DNA of 64,000 bases from Flagellimonas aquimarina (GTDB taxonomy: Bacteria > Bacteroidota > Bacteroidia > Flavobacteriales > Flavobacteriaceae). The stretch covers positions 496,001-560,000 of the forward strand of contig NZ_QGEG01000001.1 of assembly GCF_003149745.1 (NCBI RefSeq). The letters are read 5' to 3'. The notes below the pieces were generated by a model that did not search any database, was not told where the DNA came from, and worked only from the letters and a program-made list of their open reading frames with translations. Both the position numbers and the translations under genes were made by a program. Position 1 is the stretch's first letter. Every line of letters begins with the position of its first letter. This document shows positions 27,574-36,279 of the stretch, in pieces.

Positions 27574-27693
27574 CTAGTCTACGTTGACCACTTTGTCCCA
27601 ATCTGACTGCATTTTTAATTCTTTGCTCTCTAACACAGCAGCGAATATTAGAGCAAATATCAAAATCACGAATAATACAACACATTTTCTCAT
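27574..27693 (-). CDS. Possible 40-aa small membrane or secreted protein
   Basis: ATG at 27693 opens MRKCVVLFVILIFALIFAAV followed by a polar tail (LESKELKMQSDWDKVVNVD) and a TAG. The first twenty residues are a strongly hydrophobic segment with an Arg-Lys start, as in a signal anchor or small membrane protein. It is preceded on its strand by AT-rich DNA and followed by a nested stem and a good terminator, which would make a self-contained short transcript. I recognise no family; it may be chance. Confidence 0.35.
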   Translation of the reverse strand: MRKCVVLFVILIFALIFAAVLESKELKMQSDWDKVVNVD

Positions 27694-27956
27694 TGGAGTA
27701 TCATTTAAGGTTGTTTCTTAATTTTTGATAAAGCCAAATTATAAAAGAATAGGTTCCTCTGGACCTTGTATGTATAATCGGTTACATTTTATGTATAAAT
27801 GGTTTTTGACTTTCTTGCTCATCTATAGCTTGTTGGAATGCGGGGTTCTTGGTTAGGAACTGTTCCACAAAATCTTGTTACGTTCCTTTTTTTACCAATT
27901 ATAAGCGCTAAATGTCCATTAGCACATATTTTTAAATACCTTATACAGAATAATCC

Positions 27957-27964
27957 TAAATTTG
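27957..27964 (+). promoter_or_regulatory. -7 element (TAnnTTTG) of LytTR operon
   Basis: TAAATTTG matches the Bacteroidota -7 consensus exactly and lies 18 bp before the ATG at 27983. No good -33 TTG is visible at the expected spacing. Confidence 0.5.
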
Positions 27965-27982
27965 AATTTGATAATATAAAGA

Positions 27983-28717
27983 ATGTTAGAAGCAGTTATT
28001 GTAGATGATGAGGTAAAGGCTTTACAAAGCTTAAGTTGGGAACTGACCAACCTGAGTGATGAAGTTGACATAATTGCGTCTTTTACAGATGCTCATGAAG
28101 CTCTGGATTATCTTGAACGCAATACACCAGACTGCCTTTTTTTAGATATTGAGATGCCCGCAATGGATGGTTTCCAGTTCATAAAAAATCTAAAAAACAA
28201 AGATTTTCCCGTTGTTATTACCACGGCCTATAATCAATACGCACTCCAAGCTTTGAAAAACGAGGCTATTGATTATCTTTTAAAGCCTATTGACACAGAT
28301 GACCTTCAGGTAACCATTTCCAAAATAAAAAAGTACAATACCAAAAATTTGACTATAGACAAATTGGAAAAAATCTTGTTGAACTTTAATGCGGAATCCC
28401 ATAGTAAAAAGATAACAATAAATACAGATGGAAAATTATTGTTTCTAAATAGTGATGATATATTGTATGCTGAATCTGATGGAAACTACAGCACAATATT
28501 TTTAAGTGATGGCCAAAAAATTTTATTGACAAAAAAGCTAAAAGAAGTAAATAATCTTTTACCAGATACTAGCTTTTTTAGAATACACAATTCCTATATC
28601 ATCAATTTAAACAAAATAAAAGAGTTTCTCAAAACAGACGGTTATGTGGTTTTGGAATCCAACCACAAAATTCCCGTTTCTAGGCAAAAGAAATCTGACT
28701 TTTTGGATATGCTATAA
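27983..28717 (+). CDS. LytTR-family response regulator
   Basis: 244 aa. N-terminal receiver domain with acidic pocket (VDDE, residues 8-10) and phosphoacceptor Asp55 (LFLDIEMPAMDG), then TTAYNQYALQALKNEAIDYLLKPI with the conserved Lys. C-terminal LytTR DNA-binding domain (about 145-240): ILYAESDGNYSTIFL, SFFRIHNSYIINLNKIKEF and IPVSRQKK. It is the output half of a two-component pair with the histidine kinase that starts 15 bp downstream. Target genes cannot be read from the window. Confidence 0.95.
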   Translation: MLEAVIVDDEVKALQSLSWELTNLSDEVDIIASFTDAHEALDYLERNTPDCLFLDIEMPAMDGFQFIKNLKNKDFPVVITTAYNQYALQALKNEAIDYLLKPIDTDDLQVTISKIKKYNTKNLTIDKLEKILLNFNAESHSKKITINTDGKLLFLNSDDILYAESDGNYSTIFLSDGQKILLTKKLKEVNNLLPDTSFFRIHNSYIINLNKIKEFLKTDGYVVLESNHKIPVSRQKKSDFLDML

Positions 28718-28732
28718 CTTCCCAAGACACCT

Positions 28733-30700
28733 GTGTTTAAAAAACAAGCTATAAAGACCGAAAATCTACATCCACAAAAAAATATTATAGGATTATTTTT
28801 TTTCCTTTTTCTGGTTCCATATTGCATCTTCTCACAAGAAATTCCAGAAACATTTAAAAATAAAGCTCAAAGGCTTGTTCAAATGAAGCCTAAAACTTAT
28901 CTCACATTGGACACGGAACTAAAGTCTGAAAAAAGAGATACCACACTGTTACGTTATTTTGCAAATTTGTGCCAAACAGAAAACTATCTAGAAGGACAGG
29001 CATATGCCCTTAATCAAATGGGGTCTAAGTATAGAAATATTTCTCAGTTTAAAAATGCCGCAGACCTTCATCAACAGGCCTTAGAAATTTCGGAAAAAGC
29101 CAATAATATTGAATTAGAGGTATTAAGTCTTAATATGCTCGGTGTTGTTTATAGACGTACAGATGCCATTAAAACAGCTTTGGACTATAACCAAAAAGCC
29201 CTAGAATTGGCCGAACAGGTAGAGAATCCATCGCACCATATTAAAAGAAGTATAAATGTTTCCCTTAACTGTATTGGACTCCTATATCGATCTCTGGAAC
29301 AGTATGACCTTGCCATAACACAGTTTAAGCGAGCTCTTAAGTTTGAGGAAGAGCTTGGCAATAAATTAGGCTTGGCCATCAACCACCAAAATATTGGAGG
29401 TTGCCTTGAGGAAAAAGGAGATTTGGAGGGCGCCCTTGAGAACTTTAGAAAATCATTGGCCTATAACGAAGAGATTAATTCGGACTTTGGGCGTGTTTTA
29501 TGCAAAAACAGCTTAGCTCAAATTTACCTTAAACAAGATATGCCCTATGCTGCTTTGGTCCTTTTAGAGCCGCTACATGAGCAATCAAAGTCAATAGGAG
29601 ATTTTCTTGTGACCTCAGCAGTATTTATCAATACCGGATGGGCACATACCAAACTGGGAAATTTTAATAAAGCCGGCAGGTTCATTCAAGATGGTCTGGA
29701 AATGGCACAAAACCACAACATGCCCAGCAATGTTCTCTATGGTTATCAAAAGCTTTCAGATTTTGAGCGTGAAAGAGGTAATTATAAAAAAGCCTATGAA
29801 TACTATAAAAAGGCAGATGAATATGATAATGAGATATCAAGCGCTACCAATTTTAGGTACATGAACGACGTCATTGTACGATATGAAGCCGACAAAAAGA
29901 ACAATCAAATATCTGTGCTGGCCAAGGAAAATGAAATTGTGCGATTAAGGCTTAGAAAAAACCAGACCACCCTGTTGGTAAGCGCACTCATTGTTGGGCT
30001 GATTTCTTCCATACTTTATATTCTATATAGACAATACCAAAGCAAGAATGAGAAAAGAGTTCTTACCCTGGAACAGAACATGCTCCGCAGCCAAATGAAT
30101 CCTCATTTCTTGTTCAACTCGTTGAACTCGATTAAACTTTACATCATAAACAACGAGCAAAAAAATGCTGTACATTACTTAAACAAGTTTTCTAAACTAA
30201 TCCGAAAAATACTGGAAGCGTCCTCAGTAAAAGAGATTACTCTGGCCGAAGAATTAGAGACTATTGAGCTATACATGAATATTGAAAACATAAGGTTTTC
30301 CAATGAAATAGATTTCAAGATTTCGATGGATAGCAATATCAATCCAGACAGCATAAAAATGCCTTCTTTGGCATTACAGCCCTTTTTGGAAAATTCACTG
30401 TGGCATGGACTTTCACCCAAAGAAGGTGAGAAAATCATTCACTTGAATATCAAAAAGAAAAATCGCAATCATGTATCTATAGAAATAGAAGATAACGGCG
30501 TGGGGCGAGGTGCTGCACAGACCAATAAGGAAAACAGAGTGCTAAAAAGGAAATCTGTTGGCATTCGTATTACCAAAGAGCGCCTAGCCAACTTTTCCAA
30601 GGATTACCAAAACAACTTTGAAGTGGATATTGTTGATTTGTTCGATGAAAACGGCAATCCCAGAGGAACAAAAGTAATATTGGACATTCCTACCGTTTAG
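28733..30700 (+). CDS. TPR-containing LytS-type sensor histidine kinase
   Basis: 655 aa starting at GTG 28733, the only start that keeps the signal segment (GLFFFLFLVPYCIFSQ). Periplasmic TPR repeats follow (for example YLEGQAYALNQMGSKYRNI, AIKTALDYNQKALELAEQ, DLAITQFKRALKFEEELG, DLEGALENFRKSLAYNEE), then a coiled segment, one membrane helix (TTLLVSALIVGLISSILYILY, about 415-435), and a cytosolic His_kinase domain with phosphoacceptor His in QMNPHFLFNSLNSIK and an HATPase domain (ALQPFLENSLWHGL, EDNGVGRG). Partner of the upstream LytTR regulator. Its 3' end overlaps the convergent DUF3109 gene by 11 bp. Confidence 0.93.
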   Translation: MFKKQAIKTENLHPQKNIIGLFFFLFLVPYCIFSQEIPETFKNKAQRLVQMKPKTYLTLDTELKSEKRDTTLLRYFANLCQTENYLEGQAYALNQMGSKYRNISQFKNAADLHQQALEISEKANNIELEVLSLNMLGVVYRRTDAIKTALDYNQKALELAEQVENPSHHIKRSINVSLNCIGLLYRSLEQYDLAITQFKRALKFEEELGNKLGLAINHQNIGGCLEEKGDLEGALENFRKSLAYNEEINSDFGRVLCKNSLAQIYLKQDMPYAALVLLEPLHEQSKSIGDFLVTSAVFINTGWAHTKLGNFNKAGRFIQDGLEMAQNHNMPSNVLYGYQKLSDFERERGNYKKAYEYYKKADEYDNEISSATNFRYMNDVIVRYEADKKNNQISVLAKENEIVRLRLRKNQTTLLVSALIVGLISSILYILYRQYQSKNEKRVLTLEQNMLRSQMNPHFLFNSLNSIKLYIINNEQKNAVHYLNKFSKLIRKILEASSVKEITLAEELETIELYMNIENIRFSNEIDFKISMDSNINPDSIKMPSLALQPFLENSLWHGLSPKEGEKIIHLNIKKKNRNHVSIEIEDNGVGRGAAQTNKENRVLKRKSVGIRITKERLANFSKDYQNNFEVDIVDLFDENGNPRGTKVILDIPTV

Positions 30701-31262
30701 TATTCTCCATAGCTACTTCTTCCAATTCCTTGTACCAATCTTCCCCAAACTTTCTAATTAAAGCTTCCTTTACAAATTTGTACACAGGAACCTTCAATTC
30801 TTCTCCCAAACTACATGCGGGGTCGCAAATTTCCCACTTATGGTAATTAACAGCGGTGAATTCTGAATACTCTCGCGTTCTTACAGGGTACAAATGACAT
30901 GAAACTGGTTTCTTCCATTTTGTTGCACCATCATTGTATGCCGCTTCCAATCCGCACTTAGAAATTCCACTCTCCGAAAAAACAACATATGCGCATTCGC
31001 TTTTATTAACCAAAGGGGTTTCCCATTCCCCATCCTCTCCCTTTACAAATGCACCTTGTTCCATAATGGCATCTATGCCCTCTGGTCGCAGATAAGGTTT
31101 AACATCTTTAAAGATGTCCACAAGAATTTCGGTTTCAGAGTCTTCCAAGGGAGCTCCGTATTCTCCATCTACACAACAGGCTCCTTTACAGGCATTTAAA
31201 TTGCAAACAAAATCGTTACTTATGATCTCTTCAGAAACTATGGTTTTCCCTATTTGGAACAT
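30690..31262 (-). CDS. DUF3109 family cysteine-cluster protein
   Basis: 190 aa. The N-terminal cluster CNLNACKGACCVDGEYGAPL (about residues 22-41) and later Cys residues in SKCGLEAAY, VSCHLYPVR and CDPACSLG resemble YkgJ-like zinc or iron-sulfur cluster proteins. DUF3109 has no established function. Cytosolic by lack of signal. It stands alone on the minus strand, convergent with the kinase gene (11-bp overlap). Confidence 0.88.
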   Translation of the reverse strand: MFQIGKTIVSEEIISNDFVCNLNACKGACCVDGEYGAPLEDSETEILVDIFKDVKPYLRPEGIDAIMEQGAFVKGEDGEWETPLVNKSECAYVVFSESGISKCGLEAAYNDGATKWKKPVSCHLYPVRTREYSEFTAVNYHKWEICDPACSLGEELKVPVYKFVKEALIRKFGEDWYKELEEVAMENTKR

Positions 31263-31354
31263 ATTGCTCTTTGCTTTTTGGGCAAAGGTAATTTAAAACC
31301 TAAAATTGATGTTTTCTGTGCATTTATATAAAATCCAAACACACTTTTTACACG

Positions 31355-31362
31355 TAAATTTG
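31355..31362 (+). promoter_or_regulatory. -7 element (TAnnTTTG) of marC-like gene
   Basis: TAAATTTG at 31355-31362 is an exact match to the consensus, 19 bp upstream of the ATG at 31382. Confidence 0.5.
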
Positions 31363-31381
31363 CAAACATATTTAAAGCACC

Positions 31382-31960
31382 ATGAATTTTAATATAAAGG
31401 AAATAATAACCGCGAGCATGATTCTTTTTGCTGTTATAGATATTTTAGGCAGTGTCCCCATCATTATATCATTAAGAAGCAAGGTAGGTCATATTCAGTC
31501 TGAAAAAGCTTCTATTGTTGCTGCTTGCATTATGGTGGCCTTTCTTTTTGTTGGAGAAAGCATACTGAGCTTGATTGGAATTGACGTGAACTCTTTTGCA
31601 GTGGCCGGTGCGTTCGTCATTTTCTTTTTGGCGCTGGAAATGGTTTTAGGCATTACTCTTTTCAAGGATGATGAACCGGAAAGTGCCTCTGTAGTCCCCA
31701 TTGCTTTTCCCTTGATTGCGGGAGCTGGAACTTTAACCTCTATTTTAGCTTTAAGGGCGGAATATCATGTTGAAAACATTATAGTTTCCATTGTAGTTAA
31801 TATTATCTTTGTATATATTGTTCTTAAGTCCAGTGCTAAAATAGAACGCTTTTTGGGCAAGAATGGACTTAGCGTTATTCGTAAAGTTTTTGGGGTAATC
31901 CTTTTGGCAATTGCGGTAAAGCTCTTTGCCACAAACATTAATCAGATGTTAGGGAACTAA
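31382..31960 (+). CDS. MarC family integral membrane protein
   Basis: 192 aa with six hydrophobic segments. Seen: ILFAVIDILGSVPIIISL in the first helix, VAGAFVIFFLALEMVLGI in the third, and VVPIAFPLIAGAGTLTSIL, a MarC signature. The family sits in the inner membrane and its transport substrate is not established. A small two-helix protein gene starts 17 bp downstream in the same direction and may be cotranscribed. Confidence 0.92.
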   Translation: MNFNIKEIITASMILFAVIDILGSVPIIISLRSKVGHIQSEKASIVAACIMVAFLFVGESILSLIGIDVNSFAVAGAFVIFFLALEMVLGITLFKDDEPESASVVPIAFPLIAGAGTLTSILALRAEYHVENIIVSIVVNIIFVYIVLKSSAKIERFLGKNGLSVIRKVFGVILLAIAVKLFATNINQMLGN

Positions 31961-31977
31961 CAATATGTTTCTTATTT

Positions 31978-32181
31978 ATGAACAAGACATTTAGTATCGT
32001 TTTAATCTTTTTGGCCTTAGGGTTAATTGCCTATAATGTCACATTAGTGGATTTTAAAAACCCTATACAAGGTGATAGTACCATTGCATTGATTGGTATT
32101 ATAGCTTCCTTATGTGCTATAGTTCTTCTCTTGATTTTTATGACATCAAAAAAAATAGACAAAAAGCTTAAGGAGGATTAA
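31978..32181 (+). CDS. Small two-helix membrane protein, unknown
   Basis: 67 aa: helix 1 FSIVLIFLALGLIAYNVTLV, a short periplasmic-type loop with DFKNPIQGDSTI, helix 2 ALIGIIASLCAIVLLLIFM, then a basic/acidic tail (KKIDKKLKED). The inside-positive tail suggests both termini are cytosolic. It follows MarC by 17 bp and overlaps the convergent protease gene by 4 bp. No known family recognised, but such small proteins are conserved in flavobacteria. Confidence 0.7.
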   Translation: MNKTFSIVLIFLALGLIAYNVTLVDFKNPIQGDSTIALIGIIASLCAIVLLLIFMTSKKIDKKLKED

Positions 32182-33806
32182 TCTTGTAGTTTAAGAGCCC
32201 CTACCTCAGATTGGTCAAAAATTGCAGCGTCCAATGCCTTGACTTTTTCAAGCATTGTATCATGACTTCCTTTAATTTGTGCCGATAGGTTGGGAGAAAA
32301 TAATTGTTCTGCAATATTTGCCTTTAAGTATGCCTTTATTTTTTCCTCATAGGCATAGAAGTCCAGCTTTATTTTTCTGTTCAACACAAACTGAATGAAT
32401 TCATCAAATAGTATGTCATCAATTTTGTAATCGTCCAAAAATTGATTTTTAGTGAAGTCGGAGTACCGTGTGCGGTCCTTTTCCAAGTGTTCAAAAATGA
32501 ATCTAGAAAAGAACTCGTACGTATCATCCATACTCTCTATAGCTTCTTCTTCATTGCTGCCAATGGGGACAAAAACATCTGGAATAATGCCGCCTCCGCC
32601 GTATACAATCTTTCCTTTTGGAGTTTTAAATTTTAAAGAATCTGCCACTTTTATACTGTCAACAGAAATCAATTCTCCACTACTGTATCGTTCCATAAAA
32701 GTTTGATAGTAGTCTTTATGCCCTTTTTTGTATGATTTTTGAATAGAACGTCCTGTAGGGGTGTAATATCTTGAAACGGTTAGACGGACCGCAGAACCAT
32801 CTCCTAAATCCATTTCTCTTTGAACCAGTCCTTTTCCAAAAGACCGTCTTCCAACGATAGTGCCTATATCATTATCCTGTAGAGCTCCTGCTATAATTTC
32901 ACTGGCAGAGGCCGAACGTTCGTTGATCAACACATAGACCGGTTTATCCTCAAAATCACCTTTTTTGGTAGCAAAGGCCTTCTTTATTCTACCTTTTTTA
33001 TTCTTTGTATAGAGAATAAGCTTATCATCTTCCAAAAATTCATCGGCCAATTTTTCTGCAATGCCGAGGTAACCCCCAGGGTTATCCCTTAAATCTAGAA
33101 CTAGCTTTTCTGCCCCCCTTAACTTAAGTTTCCTGAGCGCATCTTTAAATTCTGCAAATGTAGATTCTGCAAAACGGTTGATTTTTATGTACCCCATGTC
33201 TCTGGAGAGCATATAGTAGGCATCAACACTTTTAATGGGAACTCTATCTCTGGTTACCGTAACGTTCAAGGTTCTATTTGTGGCCTTTCGGTATACCTTT
33301 AGGTCTACCTTGGTCCCAATCTTTCCCTTAAGTTTGGAAACAACAACATTATTTGGTGTTTTCTTCCCAAAAAGAGTATCGTTGTCCGCAATCAATATTC
33401 GGTCTCCCGGTTTAATCCCACTCATATAGCTTGGACCATTCTTAATGGTTCTAATAACGGTAATGGTGTCCTTGTACATATAAAAACTAACACCTATACC
33501 TACAAAATCCCCTTTCATATTCTCAGATACCTCCCTCATTTCACTTTTCGGGATATATACTGAATGTGGGTCTAATTTTCCTAAAATATTGTTCACGGTA
33601 ACATCAACAATACTATCTGTATTTATTTCATCAACATATTCGTAATCAATATAGTCGATCAACCTGTTTAGCTTGTCCTTTTTAGAATTGGTAGAAAACA
33701 ATTTTTCTGGGGTGTCGTCAAAATGCAGTTTCCCTCCTATAAAAATTCCCACAGCAATAGCAAGAGCGATTAGTGTAGGCAATATGTAGCTATATTTTTT
33801 CTTCAT
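32178..33806 (-). CDS. S41 family C-terminal processing protease (CtpA/Prc-like)
   Basis: 542 aa, membrane-anchored by an N-terminal helix (YILPTLIALAIAVGIFIGG), rest periplasmic. PDZ domain at about 95-180 (GIGVSFYM, GIKPGDRILIADNDTL), then the S41 peptidase core with LRDNPGGYLGIAEKLADEF, catalytic Ser about 300 in ERSASASE and Lys325 in GRRSFGKGLVQR, the 25-residue Ser-Lys spacing of Prc. Degrades or trims envelope proteins. The dCMP deaminase gene lies 15 bp upstream on the same strand, so they may be cotranscribed. Confidence 0.94.
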   Translation of the reverse strand: MKKKYSYILPTLIALAIAVGIFIGGKLHFDDTPEKLFSTNSKKDKLNRLIDYIDYEYVDEINTDSIVDVTVNNILGKLDPHSVYIPKSEMREVSENMKGDFVGIGVSFYMYKDTITVIRTIKNGPSYMSGIKPGDRILIADNDTLFGKKTPNNVVVSKLKGKIGTKVDLKVYRKATNRTLNVTVTRDRVPIKSVDAYYMLSRDMGYIKINRFAESTFAEFKDALRKLKLRGAEKLVLDLRDNPGGYLGIAEKLADEFLEDDKLILYTKNKKGRIKKAFATKKGDFEDKPVYVLINERSASASEIIAGALQDNDIGTIVGRRSFGKGLVQREMDLGDGSAVRLTVSRYYTPTGRSIQKSYKKGHKDYYQTFMERYSSGELISVDSIKVADSLKFKTPKGKIVYGGGGIIPDVFVPIGSNEEEAIESMDDTYEFFSRFIFEHLEKDRTRYSDFTKNQFLDDYKIDDILFDEFIQFVLNRKIKLDFYAYEEKIKAYLKANIAEQLFSPNLSAQIKGSHDTMLEKVKALDAAIFDQSEVGALKLQD

Positions 33807-33821
33807 AACTTAAATGGTGGG

Positions 33822-34259
33822 TTATACCATTTCTTCTAAAATAGGTAAGTGATGGGTAGTTACTCCAGCACGTTCTAAGAACTTTAATCCAGAATCATCT
33901 TTATAAGCGGTCTGATATACAACACGTTTTATGCCAGATTGATGTATCAACTTACTGCATTCCCTGCAGGGAGATAATGTAATATATAATGTGGCGCCTT
34001 CACAGGATTGCGTGGATGACGCTACTTTTGAAATGGCGTTGGCTTCGGCATGCAGCACATACCACTTGGTATATCCTTCATCGTCCTCGCAAATATTTTC
34101 AAAACCAGTAGGTGTTCCATTGTAACCATCTGATATAATCATCCTATCTTTTACTATGATTGCTCCCACCTGTTTTCTATGGCAATAAGAGAGTTTTCCC
34201 CATTCTTTCGCCATTCGTAAATAGGCCTTATCGTACTTTTCTTGTTTACGCTCCTTCAT
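33822..34259 (-). CDS. dCMP/ComE-type deoxycytidylate deaminase
   Basis: 145-aa zinc enzyme deaminating dCMP to dUMP for dTTP synthesis. Start chosen at the ATG at 34259 (MKERKQEKYDKAYLRMAKEW); a TTG three codons upstream is the only alternative. Zinc motifs: HAEANAISK (His and catalytic Glu) and SPCRECSK (two Cys). A segment with SDGYNGTPTGFENICEDDEGYTKW is typical of the family. It is followed 15 bp later by the protease gene. Confidence 0.93.
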   Translation of the reverse strand: MKERKQEKYDKAYLRMAKEWGKLSYCHRKQVGAIIVKDRMIISDGYNGTPTGFENICEDDEGYTKWYVLHAEANAISKVASSTQSCEGATLYITLSPCRECSKLIHQSGIKRVVYQTAYKDDSGLKFLERAGVTTHHLPILEEMV

Positions 34260-34344
34260 ACTTGGCAAATAACCAGATATTTAAATAAATATACCTGCTT
34301 TGGAAGACCCTTACAACCTTATTCGATTAAATTTAACGAACGTC

Positions 34345-34929
34345 CTACTTGGGAAACGTAGCAATGAGCAGCGGTATTGTAATGCAAATGATTAAAATGG
34401 ACGCTATGGCAATAAAATACGTCCTTTTCACCTTAATCAAGTCCTGAATTAAAAAGGCAATAGCCAGAATAGCGAGGATTATGGCAATTTGTGAAAATTC
34501 AATTCCAGTGGCAAATCCCAATAGCGGTGTCACTTTATCTTCTTCTTCTGCCATTAACATTTTAAAATAGTTTGAGAACCCGAAGCCATGTATTAGTCCA
34601 AAAAAAGCTGTCGCTAATATGTGCAGGTACATTCCCACGTTCTTATCCCCATTGTACACATAGATCAAATTGAACAGACTTGTTAGCGTAATGGTGACCG
34701 GAATAAGAAATTCTATTAACCCTACATCAACGGTAAGCACCCCAAATGCCGACAGCGCCAATGAAGTACAATGTGCTATGGTGAAAATTGTAGCCAAAAT
34801 CACTACTTTTTTCCAGTTCTTAAACGTAAAGGGAATGGCCAGAGCAGATAAAAACAGGATATGGTCATACGCACCAAAATCCAACACGTGTTTTAATCCC
34901 AATTCTATGTAAAACCAAAATTCTTGCAT
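34345..34929 (-). CDS. HupE/UreJ family membrane protein
   Basis: 194 aa with about six hydrophobic segments. The family hallmarks LGLKHVLDFGAYDHILFLSAL near the N-terminus and FFGLIHGFGFSNYF in the middle (conserved His residues) are visible, as are TIAHCTSLALSAFGVL and a C-terminal FLIPVTITLTS-type helix. The family is linked to nickel or cobalt uptake in other bacteria, but in flavobacteria it is mostly unassigned. It lies 9 bp downstream of the TerB-DnaJ gene. Confidence 0.85.
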   Translation of the reverse strand: MQEFWFYIELGLKHVLDFGAYDHILFLSALAIPFTFKNWKKVVILATIFTIAHCTSLALSAFGVLTVDVGLIEFLIPVTITLTSLFNLIYVYNGDKNVGMYLHILATAFFGLIHGFGFSNYFKMLMAEEEDKVTPLLGFATGIEFSQIAIILAILAIAFLIQDLIKVKRTYFIAIASILIICITIPLLIATFPK

Positions 34930-34938
34930 ATTCGTTTG

Positions 34939-35679
34939 TTATGAAATTCCTCTTTCTTTCTGAATAGTTTCGTAAGCCTTTTGTACTTCCTTAAATTTTT
35001 CTTCAGCACCCTTTTTAATGGCCTCGTTATCCGTTACAACCCTATCTGGATGATACTTCTTTGCCATTGTTCTATAGGCCTTTTTTACTTCATCATCAGA
35101 AACACTTCTCTCTATTTCTAAAATCTTGTACGCGTTATCTGCAGATTTTATGAACATGGCCATGATACTTTCAAAATCATGTAGGCCAACCCTTAAGTAC
35201 CCTGCCAATTCTCTTAGTTTGCCTACCTCTGCTTTGCTTACTTGTCCATCCGCTTGAGCAATTCCAAAAAGAAAATGCAATAATTGCAGTCTTACTTCAT
35301 ACCTAGTGCGTTGTACCAAAAATGAACATATTCGCTGTGCAGAGATTTCCCTTTTTTTGATTACATCATTAAAAGTTCGAAATATAGCATTTGCCTTTTC
35401 CTTTCCATATGTGCTCAAAAAATATTGTCGCACATAATCCAATTCCCGCTGACTTACTTGCCCATCTGCCTTAATAACAATTGAACATAGCGATAGCAAG
35501 TTCAGTTCAAAATCTGCCGGAGAAACCGATTGACGGGTGAAATCTTGGAAAACTGTATTTCCGCCACGTTTATTGTTGCCCCCCAAACCGTCCAGAAGGC
35601 TTCCAACAAAAAAGCCAATTATAGCGCCTACAAATCCTCTAATAAAAAATCCAATGAAAGCAGCGGCCCACTTGATCAT
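34939..35679 (-). CDS. TerB/DnaJ domain protein (DjlA-like)
   Basis: 246 aa. An N-terminal glycine-zipper-like membrane segment ([24 protein letters not shown]), a TerB-type helical domain (about 50-165) with [23 protein letters not shown] and [19 protein letters not shown], and a C-terminal J domain ([20 protein letters not shown] with the HPD loop in AKKYHPDRV). This is the DjlA layout: a membrane-tethered co-chaperone that would recruit DnaK. Transcribed ahead of the HupE/UreJ gene with a 9-bp gap. Confidence 0.9.
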   Translation of the reverse strand: MIKWAAAFIGFFIRGFVGAIIGFFVGSLLDGLGGNNKRGGNTVFQDFTRQSVSPADFELNLLSLCSIVIKADGQVSQRELDYVRQYFLSTYGKEKANAIFRTFNDVIKKREISAQRICSFLVQRTRYEVRLQLLHFLFGIAQADGQVSKAEVGKLRELAGYLRVGLHDFESIMAMFIKSADNAYKILEIERSVSDDEVKKAYRTMAKKYHPDRVVTDNEAIKKGAEEKFKEVQKAYETIQKERGIS

Positions 35680-35773
35680 CCTTAAAATTTTTAAAGCCCA
35701 AATATAGGGTTTTGCCCAAGAAAGAAACCCTTAAGCGGTGTTAAGGGTGATGAAAAAAATACGACAAAAACCG

Positions 35774-35781
35774 TATCTTTG
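35774..35781 (+). promoter_or_regulatory. -7 element (TAnnTTTG) of bacilliredoxin gene
   Basis: TATCTTTG is an exact consensus match, 23 bp upstream of the ATG at 35805; no convincing -33 TTG. Confidence 0.5.
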
Positions 35782-35804
35782 AATGCAAAATAAAAAATAA
35801 GACT

Positions 35805-36215
35805 ATGTATCCAGAAGAATTGGTAAAACCTATGAGAGCTGACCTAGCTTCTGCTGGGTTTGAAGAATTATATACAAGCGAGGCGGTTGAAAATGCACTA
35901 AAACAGGAAGGAACAACTTTGGTTGTTGTAAACTCTGTTTGTGGTTGTGCCGCAGCCAACGCCAGACCTGCTGCCAAGCTAAGCTTGCAAAACAATAAGA
36001 AACCTAGCCATTTGGCAACCGTTTTTGCCGGGGTTGACACAGATGCCGTTAATACCGCAAGAAACCATATGGTTCCTTTCCCCCCATCATCACCAAGCAT
36101 GGCATTGTTTAAAGATGGTGAATTGGTACACATGATAGAGAGACATCATATTGAAGGTAGACCTGCAGAAATGATTGCCGAAAATTTAATGGAAGCCTAT
36201 AACGAGTTCTGCTAG
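35805..36215 (+). CDS. Bacilliredoxin BrxA/BrxB family (YphP/YqiW) protein
   Basis: 136-aa cytosolic thiol-disulfide protein. The thioredoxin-like fold carries the family's CGC motif in NSVCGCAAANARPAA; a further Cys ends the chain (NEFC). In Bacilli these proteins remove bacillithiol from mixed disulfides; flavobacteria also have bacillithiol-type chemistry in some species, so the same role is possible. It is monocistronic: own -7 element and a terminator 26 bp after the stop. Confidence 0.9.
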   Translation: MYPEELVKPMRADLASAGFEELYTSEAVENALKQEGTTLVVVNSVCGCAAANARPAAKLSLQNNKKPSHLATVFAGVDTDAVNTARNHMVPFPPSSPSMALFKDGELVHMIERHHIEGRPAEMIAENLMEAYNEFC

Positions 36216-36240
36216 TAATTGACTAGAAAAAGAATCTAGG

Positions 36241-36270
36241 ACCACCTCATTTTGGGGTGGTTTTTTATTT
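36241..36270 (+). terminator. Rho-independent terminator after bacilliredoxin gene
   Basis: ACCACCTC (36241-36248) pairs with GGGGTGGT (36254-36261, one G-U), loop ATTTT, followed by TTTTTATTTTT. The next gene starts only 10 bp further, so the SDR operon needs its own promoter close by or read-through. Confidence 0.85.
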
Positions 36271-36279
36271 TTACCAATT

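Larger units (their letters stand above)
27062..27982. other. 920-bp intergenic region with hairpins and one small ORF
   Basis: The region separates divergent nrdB and the LytTR regulator gene. It contains an 18-bp palindromic hairpin with a minus-strand T-tract (27279-27321), a nested two-tier stem (27344-27399), a possible 40-codon minus-strand ORF (27574-27693) and a plus-strand -7 element (27957-27964). I see no recognisable protein remnant in the rest. Confidence 0.65.
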
